NCBI GenBank assembly: GCA_002297965.1
Contig: DBLF01000082.1
Coordinates: 10,428 to 31,845 of the forward strand
From: Candidatus Segatella papionis
Lineage (GTDB): Bacteria; Bacteroidota; Bacteroidia; Bacteroidales; Bacteroidaceae
Reading direction: 5' to 3'
Length of the DNA stretch: 21,418 nucleotides
Part shown: positions 14,842 through 21,418 of the stretch, piece after piece
Layout: each line of letters opens with the position of its first letter
How positions within the stretch are numbered: the first letter of the stretch is position 1
The notes under the pieces: generated by a model
Database searches by the model: none
Told to the model about the DNA's origin: nothing
What the model saw: only the letters and a program-made list of their open reading frames with translations
Program-made: the position numbers and the translations under genes

Positions 14842-14884
14842 AAAACGACATCACTGCTCATATCAAAGCATACGATGTCGTTTT
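14842..14884. terminator. Bidirectional terminator between porT-like and GH95 genes
   Basis: Perfect 11-bp stem, AAAACGACATC (14842-14852) and GATGTCGTTTT (14874-14884), with an inner TGCT/AGCA stem. It lies 3 nt after the PorT-like stop and gives a T-tract on both strands, so it can also end the GH95 transcript. Confidence 0.85.
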
Positions 14885-14942
14885 ACTCATAGATAATCTT
14901 ATCTGCACCAAAAAAATCTAATTTTCATTCATTACAGCAATA

Positions 14943-17441
14943 CTATTTTATATTGTATATTTTACCTACCTGAGTATCCAAATCATATTCATAAACAATA
15001 GGAATATTAGTCTTCCCCACATTTTCTTGTCGATGAAGTTCCACTATCGGTTGCTTTATCCGTTCAGGAGCAAGCAACTTATTTGGACAAGCACCAACAG
15101 CCCTTTTTAATCCTTTTGCATATAAGGGGACATACGAACGAATACGCAATACGCCACCTATGGTAGAATAAATCTTTGCCGAGAGCAACTTACCATTTTT
15201 CCAAGCCATATCCACTACAAAGCCTCCGCGAGCACGAAGTCCCTTTACCTCTCCTTCGCTCCAAGCATCAGGCAAGGCTGGAAGAAGATGTACAGCTCCA
15301 TCATGACTCTGCAAAAGCATCTCGGCAATACCAGCTGTCACACCAAAGTTGCCATCTATTTGGAAAGGTGGGTGTGCATCGAAGAGATTAGGATAAATTC
15401 GTCCATCAGGACGACTCGCTTCCCATTCATTTTCTGAAACTGGCAAAAGATGCAACATGTTGCTGATAATCTTAAAGGCATGGTTGCCATCGAGCATACG
15501 AGCCCAGAAGTTGGTTTTCCATCCCAAGCTCCATCCCGTTGCCATGTCACCACGATGCTTCAAGGTGGTGGCTGCAGCATTAAACAGTTCTGGGTGACGG
15601 AACGGAGAAATTTGATTAGATGGATACAGCCCATAGAGATGAGAGATGTGTCGATGTTCGTTCTTAGGGTCGTCGGCATCAATCAGCCACTCTTGCAACT
15701 GTCCATATTTACCTATCTGCATCGGTGGAATCTGAGAAACCAACTTCTGCATATCCTTACGCTCAGCCTCATCCACGCCCAATATCTCCGAAGCTTTCAC
15801 CGCACTTGTCAAGGCATCAAAAGCGATTTGATTATCCATTGTGCATCCTGCCGTCACAGCCGTTTTCTTGCCTTTAGGGCCTTGCTCTGGACTCACCGAA
15901 GGCACAGTTACTTTCCATTTCGTTCCTGGCAAAGTTTGCATATAGTCAAGATAAAACTCTGCTGCACCTTTTATCACAGGATACCATTTCTGCAAGAAAG
16001 CTTTGTTGCCTGTATAAAGATAATGTTGCCAAAGATGAGTAGTCAACCAAGCTCCACCATTCGGAAACATACCCCATTGCGCTCCATCTACAGGACCGGC
16101 AATACGCCAAATGTCCGTGTTATGATGAGCCATCCATCCACGACAACCATACATCTCACGGGCCGTCTTTGCCCCCGTCTCACTCAAGTCCTTGATAAGA
16201 GAGAAAAGAGGCTCAATCGTATTACCCAGATTCGTGACCTCAGCAGGCCAATAATTCATCTCCGTATTGATGTTGATGGTATATTTACTGTCCCAAGGCG
16301 CATTCTTGTTGTCATTCCAAACACCTTGCAAATTGGCAGCTTGCCCACCCGGTTGAGAACTAGAAATCAAGAGATAACGACCATAGTTGTACATCAGTGC
16401 CACCATTGCCATATCCTTGCTTCCAGCAAACTTATCCAATCGTTGGTCAGTAGGCAACTGGGCATTGGCATCAGCCATCAATGTCAAAGAAGAAGTACCA
16501 AATTGCTTTTGGTAAGCCTCAACATGTCGTTTTTCCAACTGAGCATAATTCAATCCTTTTACTTTATTGATATAGTCATTATTTCGTTGTGAAGCATTGC
16601 CCGATACATCATGATAATTAACGAAGTTGGTAGCAGCACTCACGATAATGGTAGCCTCCGTAGCATTCACCACCGCCACACTCGCATCATGACCATTCGC
16701 TGCTTTTCCATCCGCAACACCCACCTGACCATCAGTTTGCACATTTGCCAAACATTCGGCAGTTAGAGCAGCTTTTATACCCTCTTGGTCTTGTCCTTTC
16801 ACTTTCAAGAGAAGCCCATTGGTTGTGGTTTTCACATGATAATCGAAAGGAGCATCAAGACTAAATCCAAACGTTAGCTTTCCCTTTTTATTTGCCTTGA
16901 TATGGCAAACTATCACTCCATCAGCCAGAGAGGCGAAAGTAGTTCGCTCGTATCTCACACCATTGAGTTCAAATTGGGTATGGTTCAATGCCTTACGTAA
17001 ATCTAATTCACGATGATACATTGCGCCATCCCCTCCATCTTTCATCATGATATGCAAGTTAGCCATTGGCAAGAACCGCATACCATGAGGACCTGGAATA
17101 AAGGTTTGGTTGATTAGACTAGCAGCCTCCTCTTCCCTACCATCAAATATCAACTCACGAACCTTCGGAAGATTCTCCAAAGATTTCGAACTGTTATTAT
17201 TGTAAGGTCCTCCACTCCAGAACGTTTCTTCGTTCAGCTGGATAGTTTCATCTTGGATGCCGCCATACACCATTCCACCCAAATGGGAGTTACCGATAGG
17301 TAATGCCTCCAACCAGTGCTTAGCTGGAGCAGTGTACCAAAGTTTTGTGCTATTATCAGGATTAGCCTTCTTTGCCATCAAATGCAAAGGTAATGACAAA
17401 GCCAAGGCTACACATCCCAACAAGATTACATTTCTATTCAT
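14943..17441 (-). CDS. Glycoside hydrolase family 95 (alpha-L-fucosidase / alpha-L-galactosidase)
   Basis: 832-residue exported inverting glycosidase. After a signal peptide (about 1-23) come the N-terminal beta-sandwich (about 33-300, starting WYTAPAKHWLEALPIGNSHLGGM), the (alpha/alpha)6 catalytic barrel (about 340-710) and a C-terminal beta domain. Catalytic candidates by comparison with the characterised Bifidobacterium enzyme AfcA (N421, N423, E566, D766) are N390 and N392 in TININTEMNYW, E519 in PSVSPEQ and D696 in QIDGNFG, all present. T388, two residues before N390, sits where AfcA has a histidine, which I associate with alpha-L-galactosidase activity. It follows the GH43 gene by 116 nt but has its own promoter (17486-17516). 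Confidence 0.92.
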   Translation of the reverse strand: MNRNVILLGCVALALSLPLHLMAKKANPDNSTKLWYTAPAKHWLEALPIGNSHLGGMVYGGIQDETIQLNEETFWSGGPYNNNSSKSLENLPKVRELIFDGREEEAASLINQTFIPGPHGMRFLPMANLHIMMKDGGDGAMYHRELDLRKALNHTQFELNGVRYERTTFASLADGVIVCHIKANKKGKLTFGFSLDAPFDYHVKTTTNGLLLKVKGQDQEGIKAALTAECLANVQTDGQVGVADGKAANGHDASVAVVNATEATIIVSAATNFVNYHDVSGNASQRNNDYINKVKGLNYAQLEKRHVEAYQKQFGTSSLTLMADANAQLPTDQRLDKFAGSKDMAMVALMYNYGRYLLISSSQPGGQAANLQGVWNDNKNAPWDSKYTININTEMNYWPAEVTNLGNTIEPLFSLIKDLSETGAKTAREMYGCRGWMAHHNTDIWRIAGPVDGAQWGMFPNGGAWLTTHLWQHYLYTGNKAFLQKWYPVIKGAAEFYLDYMQTLPGTKWKVTVPSVSPEQGPKGKKTAVTAGCTMDNQIAFDALTSAVKASEILGVDEAERKDMQKLVSQIPPMQIGKYGQLQEWLIDADDPKNEHRHISHLYGLYPSNQISPFRHPELFNAAATTLKHRGDMATGWSLGWKTNFWARMLDGNHAFKIISNMLHLLPVSENEWEASRPDGRIYPNLFDAHPPFQIDGNFGVTAGIAEMLLQSHDGAVHLLPALPDAWSEGEVKGLRARGGFVVDMAWKNGKLLSAKIYSTIGGVLRIRSYVPLYAKGLKRAVGACPNKLLAPERIKQPIVELHRQENVGKTNIPIVYEYDLDTQVGKIYNIK

Positions 17442-17485
17442 CGTAGATTATTGATTAATAAGTTCATTTTTTACAAAAGATGGCA

Positions 17486-17516
17486 CAAAGTTAAGAAAAA
17501 GTTTTGATTTTCTCAA
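17486..17516 (-). promoter_or_regulatory. Internal promoter upstream of the GH95 gene
   Basis: On the minus strand: TTG (17514-17516), a 20-nt spacer, then TAACTTTG (17486-17493), an exact Bacteroidota match. The predicted start near 17479 leaves a leader of roughly 38 nt before the GH95 ATG. Confidence 0.7.
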
Positions 17517-17557
17517 CCTTCTGCCATCTTATTTCACAATAAATGTACTAAAACTAC

Positions 17558-20497
17558 TTACTTTCCCTTGGAATATTCGAAAGAATCCACATCCACATAT
17601 CCACCTGCCGTCTTGGTTGCATAATTGTAGATGGCGATACGAGTTCCCATGAAGAAGCGACTCCAATCATAGTTCATCTTGAAGCTCTTGATGACAGGAA
17701 TCCAAGTTTTTCCATCCACACTATACGATAAATTGGCGAGGTCTGCATGATTGCGGAAATCACAGTTCATCTTCAGATAGATGATGCTAGACTTCGTGGC
17801 TTTATCTGCTTTCAGATTCAAAGCCTGGCGATATACTTCCTCACGCTTTACGTCGGTCACAGCTTTCTCTTTTTGGGTCAATGAGACATTCTCCTTGGTA
17901 CCCACAAGATACATCTTCTTGCCCTCCTTCACAATAGACAACAAAGCTGCATCACTTTGGAAAGCGGAAAGACCAGCCACATCTCCATCCTTCATCTTGC
18001 TCACATCCATTTTCACGATACCCTCGCAAGTTGGTCCCTCGGTACGAGTACTGATCGTATTTGGAGCCAAGAAGATATTTGGAGAGATGCGAGATGTTTT
18101 CAATCTCAAGAATCCCTTGCGCTCTGTCAGCGACCATGCATCATCCACAGGATTGTGGTTCCACTGCCACTGCAAGTCAAGTTTATCGCTATTGAAATCG
18201 TCACTATATACCAATCCCTTGCTATCATAACCTAAGATAGGCTTCTGCATGGTGGTAGGTATCTTGCCGTTCTCGTCTGTAAGCATAGGCCAACCATCTA
18301 CCCAGCGACAAGGTTCTAGCGTTGGAGTTCTTCCCACACCTCCTCTATCCTGGAAGATGAGTCCGTACCAGTTGCCATCCTTGTCATCGACAATGGTTCC
18401 CTGACCTACGCCACCAAAGCCACCAAACTCGGTTTCGAGTATCACCTTCTTCTCGTATGGACCCGTGATGTGGTCCGCACGATAGCAAACCTCACGACGT
18501 GGATGTCCGTTCACCCAAGAAATCATCAAGAGATAATACTTGCCATTGTGCTTAATCATGCGAGAACCCTCCAACAATCCATTCTCCTCGGCATCACGCT
18601 CGAACAATCGACGATGACTTCCCTCTACGACAGCCGTCAAGTCTGAGTTCAACTGCACCATATCGCCAGTGGCATAAATCACGTATGCCTTGTCATCATC
18701 GTCGAAGAAGAGAGCTGCATCGTGGAAGTGCTGCAAACGGCTGTGGATGGTCCACTTGCCCTCTATGTCATCGGCTGTACAGATGTAAGTCTCGCCACCC
18801 GGATTGTCGTTCGGTGCAAAGAGCGCATAGAACTTGCCTCGATGGTACTGCAAGGAAGTAGCCCATTGTCCACGACCATATACAGTACCTTCCTTCATAT
18901 CATACTTCGGAGAGTCGGTAAGCTTCGGGAAGATGTAGTTCACCGTCTCCCAGTTTACCAAGTCCTTCGACTTCATGATTGGTGCACCAGGCATCAAATG
19001 CATAGTGGTGCTCACCATATAGAAATTATCCCCTACTCTAATGACATCCATATCAGGCACATCCGCCCACAAGACAGGGTTCGTAAAATCCTTCTCGAAT
19101 TTCCACCAATCGAAGTTAAAGAGCTTGCTACCCTTCATTCCCTTAAATACAAAATAGAGGTCGTGCTTACCCGTTACCTGCTTCTGCATTTTTGTAGAGA
19201 AAGTCTTGAATTTCTCCCAGCCGCCGGTCTTGGTTACATCGACAGAAGCCACCTTCTCTCCATCTATCTTATCTAGATGTACCTCCAAGGTTCCACCCAA
19301 CGAACTACAAGCCGCCGACATGGCAAAGGTCTGAGGACTTGCATTTCCGAAATCCACCTCACGTACCTTGATATAATCGCCATTGTGAATCTCTGAGATA
19401 TAGACACCAGTCCCGTCGGTCTGCTCCGACTTCACGCCTTTAGAGTAAGCAATGGTCTCCGCTTCCTGACGTTTGTAAGGATTGAGCGTAGCGATAGGCG
19501 ACACACCGGCATCGGTATGGTGGATGATAGGGAACGTGCCATCGGCATTGTACTTGAACTCCTCTACAGCCACGCTTCTGCCAAATCCACCACCTAACTT
19601 ACCTGTATGATAGAAGAAATAAGACTTTCCCTTATAGTCGGTTACTCCACAATGATTGGTAAAGGAGCCCGTCTTTTCCAAAGGCATGATTTCTCCCTTG
19701 TACTTCCAAGGTCCAAGCGGTTTCTTGCTCATGGAATAAGCGATATGCTCAGGCACACCTCCTGCCGCATAGAGCATATAGTAGTTCTTGCCACGTTTCA
19801 TAAACCAAGGTCCCTCGGTATAATTGTCCTTGTATTTCACGGTAGAATCTCGGTTCTCGACATCAGGAGCGCCGAAGCCATCCACGGTCATGTGGATTCT
19901 GCCCACTTCTCTTTTTGCATCCACAGCCTCCTTAGGGTCAACGCCACCCTTGAAACTCACCATGTCCTCATTGAGCTTGGCATAATACAGATGTGGATTT
20001 CCCCAATAGAGATAAGCCTGTCCATCATCATCGAGCCAAACGGTTGGGTCTATGTTATCCCAGCTGCCATTGTCGAAGAGAGGTTTTCCGATGGCATCCT
20101 TGAAAGGTCCTGTTGGCGAGTCTGCCACAGCCACACCAATCGCCATACCGCCCGTCAACTTGGAATGGGCGCAAATATACCAATAATACTTGCCATTGCG
20201 TTCGATGGTCTGCGCAGCCCAGGCACGGTCATCTGCCCAGGAGAAGGAACTCAGGTCGAGAGGCGAACCATGGTCTGTCCAGTTCACCATATCAGTAGTG
20301 GAATAGACACGCCATTCGTTCATCCAGAAGAAATCAGCCTTGTCCTCATCATGACCGGTATAGACATAAAGACGGTCACCAACGACCAATGGAGCTGGGT
20401 CGGTGGTCAATTGGGTTTGCACGATTGGATTTTGTGCGTATGCTGCACACTGCATAGCGAGCAGCATACTGAAAGTTATCATCTTTTTTGAATTCAT
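17558..20497 (-). CDS. Bimodular GH43-CBM6-GH43 xylan side-chain/xylosidase enzyme
   Basis: 979-residue exported protein with two complete GH43 five-bladed propellers. Order: signal peptide (1-21); GH43 module A (about 26-335) with catalytic triad candidates D33, D150 (DNIDPTVW) and E228 (YTEGPW); CBM6-like beta-sandwich (about 343-468); GH43 module B (about 472-755) with D482, D593 (FHDAALFF) and E643 (LLEGSR); and a C-terminal concanavalin-like domain (about 765-975) as in GH43 beta-xylosidases. Module A resembles subfamily 29 and module B subfamily 12, both tentative. GH43 enzymes act as alpha-L-arabinofuranosidases or beta-xylosidases, so one chain may remove two linkages. It begins 57 nt after the GH115 stop with no promoter in the gap, so it is probably cotranscribed. 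Confidence 0.9.
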   Translation of the reverse strand: MNSKKMITFSMLLAMQCAAYAQNPIVQTQLTTDPAPLVVGDRLYVYTGHDEDKADFFWMNEWRVYSTTDMVNWTDHGSPLDLSSFSWADDRAWAAQTIERNGKYYWYICAHSKLTGGMAIGVAVADSPTGPFKDAIGKPLFDNGSWDNIDPTVWLDDDGQAYLYWGNPHLYYAKLNEDMVSFKGGVDPKEAVDAKREVGRIHMTVDGFGAPDVENRDSTVKYKDNYTEGPWFMKRGKNYYMLYAAGGVPEHIAYSMSKKPLGPWKYKGEIMPLEKTGSFTNHCGVTDYKGKSYFFYHTGKLGGGFGRSVAVEEFKYNADGTFPIIHHTDAGVSPIATLNPYKRQEAETIAYSKGVKSEQTDGTGVYISEIHNGDYIKVREVDFGNASPQTFAMSAACSSLGGTLEVHLDKIDGEKVASVDVTKTGGWEKFKTFSTKMQKQVTGKHDLYFVFKGMKGSKLFNFDWWKFEKDFTNPVLWADVPDMDVIRVGDNFYMVSTTMHLMPGAPIMKSKDLVNWETVNYIFPKLTDSPKYDMKEGTVYGRGQWATSLQYHRGKFYALFAPNDNPGGETYICTADDIEGKWTIHSRLQHFHDAALFFDDDDKAYVIYATGDMVQLNSDLTAVVEGSHRRLFERDAEENGLLEGSRMIKHNGKYYLLMISWVNGHPRREVCYRADHITGPYEKKVILETEFGGFGGVGQGTIVDDKDGNWYGLIFQDRGGVGRTPTLEPCRWVDGWPMLTDENGKIPTTMQKPILGYDSKGLVYSDDFNSDKLDLQWQWNHNPVDDAWSLTERKGFLRLKTSRISPNIFLAPNTISTRTEGPTCEGIVKMDVSKMKDGDVAGLSAFQSDAALLSIVKEGKKMYLVGTKENVSLTQKEKAVTDVKREEVYRQALNLKADKATKSSIIYLKMNCDFRNHADLANLSYSVDGKTWIPVIKSFKMNYDWSRFFMGTRIAIYNYATKTAGGYVDVDSFEYSKGK

Positions 20498-20554
20498 ATT
20501 TTATTCAATATTTTATAGGTATATTTTATAAAAAGTACTAACTCTTGTGCCCCA

Positions 20555-21418
20555 CTAAAGGCTTGCGCCCAAATAACTATATTTGCTGTTATCTGGATTA
20601 ACAACTACTTGTTCCAGCACGATTTCTGGGTCTATCATGACGATGCGAACAGTGTGCTTGCCTGCCTTCAAAGCCCTCGTTGAGGTTGCTGCCAACCAAC
20701 GCTGATTGTCAAACACCTCGGTGCGGCGGAGTTGTTTCTTACCATTCCACCAACCATTCAAGGCAAGATGAGGTTCCTTTGGCAATGGTTTCAACTTCTT
20801 GGACACAGCAAGATTCTTGGCAGTATATTCCTGAAACTCATCATGGAATCCTTGTCGGGCATCCACTATCTGCATAGGTTGGTCGTCTATCTGTACTCCG
20901 ATACGAAGACCTCTAGCAGGATAAACATCCTGTGTTGGAAGAATGCCCAGGGCTATGGCGAGTTGGTCGTTGTCTTCCTTCAGGTCAAAGTCGTATTCGA
21001 GCGCAGCACCCTTACCATCAATGTGGCTCGCCGCCATCACATTACTGCTACCCATACAGCCCTTGCCACGACCTAAGTCTGGCAGGAATATCCACTTGGC
21101 ATCCTTGCCTTCCGTGATTCGAGCGTATTGATAAGAAGGAATATCTATCTCGGTAGCTGAAGTCGTAGCGTTAAGCGGATGCTCCACCTTGTAGCCCAAC
21201 GTCATTGGATTGACATTTTTCTCTGGAATTGCCCAATGGGTGTAACCGATGTGGTTATCCGACATCATACCTTTCCACTTTCCTCCAGCCATCACATTAT
21301 TATAATAGCCAGAGAGTTCCCTGTCCTTCTGCATCATTGCTTCGATACCAAGACTATCCCCCATCGTGGCATGATTGTAGATCTCTGCCACATTAGCACT
21401 CGCCACCACAGGGTAATA
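20555..21418 (-). CDS. GH115 xylan alpha-glucuronidase, C-terminal part (5' end outside window)
   Basis: The frame is open to the window edge, so this is the last 287 residues of a longer protein; family members are usually around 900-1000 residues. What is visible is the C-terminal accessory region of GH115: an alpha-helical stretch, then NNVMAGGKWKGMMSDNHIGY and the following W-x-x-P-E-K-N segment, and a final beta-sandwich with HTVRIVMIDPEIVLEQVVV near the end. GH115 enzymes release (4-O-methyl-)glucuronic acid from internal xylose units of glucuronoxylan. The catalytic domain is not in the window, so function rests on this C-terminal signature and on the adjacent GH43 and GH95 genes. Its stop is TAG at 20555-20557. 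Confidence 0.8.
   Translation of the reverse strand, partial: YYPVVASANVAEIYNHATMGDSLGIEAMMQKDRELSGYYNNVMAGGKWKGMMSDNHIGYTHWAIPEKNVNPMTLGYKVEHPLNATTSATEIDIPSYQYARITEGKDAKWIFLPDLGRGKGCMGSSNVMAASHIDGKGAALEYDFDLKEDNDQLAIALGILPTQDVYPARGLRIGVQIDDQPMQIVDARQGFHDEFQEYTAKNLAVSKKLKPLPKEPHLALNGWWNGKKQLRRTEVFDNQRWLAATSTRALKAGKHTVRIVMIDPEIVLEQVVVNPDNSKYSYLGASL

Noticed and set aside
15450..16592. Long plus-strand open frame opposite the GH95 gene
   Set aside because: GH95 on the minus strand has intact family motifs throughout; the opposite frame is a shadow with no recognisable domain.
17412..17441. Lipobox-like LLGC in the GH95 signal peptide
   Set aside because: The cysteine is at residue 10, before the hydrophobic core is complete; a normal signal-peptidase I site near residue 23 fits better.
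19607..20491. Long plus-strand open frame opposite the GH43 gene
   Set aside because: Antisense shadow of a well-conserved catalytic module; no promoter or family signature.
1..21418. Mobile element, CRISPR array, phage or defence system
   Set aside because: No transposase, integrase, terminal inverted repeats, target duplications, spaced identical repeats or defence-type domains were found. The only repeats are those listed.

Overview
The window looks like a chromosome segment of a gut Bacteroidota, most probably Prevotella/Segatella (S. copri-like). The reasons are the Bacteroidota sigma-factor promoter signature (a TTTG/TTG box about 20 nt before TAnnTTTG) in front of several genes, A-rich leaders in place of strong Shine-Dalgarno sites, a TonB operon with two ExbD genes and a PorT-family outer-membrane protein, and a xylan-type polysaccharide-utilisation cluster. 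The genus is an inference.

Layout. (1) 1-2784: aspartate ammonia-lyase (aspA, +), a bidirectional terminator, a convergent AraC-family regulator (-), then an AT-rich gap of about 200 nt with a cluster of DnaA-box-like 9-mers, which I flag as a candidate replication origin. (2) 2788-2926: a tRNA with anticodon CAT (-), with its own promoter and terminator. (3) 3048-7552 (+): an LptF/LptG-family lipopolysaccharide-export permease closely followed by the riboflavin enzyme ribBA, then an aspartate aminotransferase with its own promoter. (4) 7674-13359 (+): a six-gene operon, exbB-exbD-exbD-tonB-PstS-like lipoprotein-TPR protein, which powers outer-membrane transport and ends at a strong terminator. 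(5) 13283-13686: a gene-free gap holding an extreme purine-rich tract. (6) 13687-14838: a 55-residue 2[4Fe-4S] ferredoxin (-) divergent from a PorT-like outer-membrane beta-barrel (+), with an 8-bp palindrome and a triple direct repeat between them. (7) 14943-21418 (-): three carbohydrate-active enzymes transcribed towards the window centre, in the order GH115 (5'-truncated by the window edge), a bimodular GH43-CBM6-GH43 protein, then GH95.

How the parts fit. The GH115/GH43/GH95 set suits removal of side chains from a complex glucuronoarabinoxylan: alpha-glucuronidase, arabinofuranosidase/xylosidase, and an alpha-L-galactosidase or fucosidase. The TonB-ExbBD system is the sort of machinery that energises SusC-type importers for such oligosaccharides, although no susC/susD lies in this window. 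The left part is mostly core metabolism and envelope biogenesis.

I saw no insertion sequence, CRISPR array, integrase, toxin-antitoxin pair or obvious defence system. The least explained signals are non-coding: the DnaA-box cluster, the purine tract, the ferredoxin leader repeats and the folded leader of the LptG-like gene.
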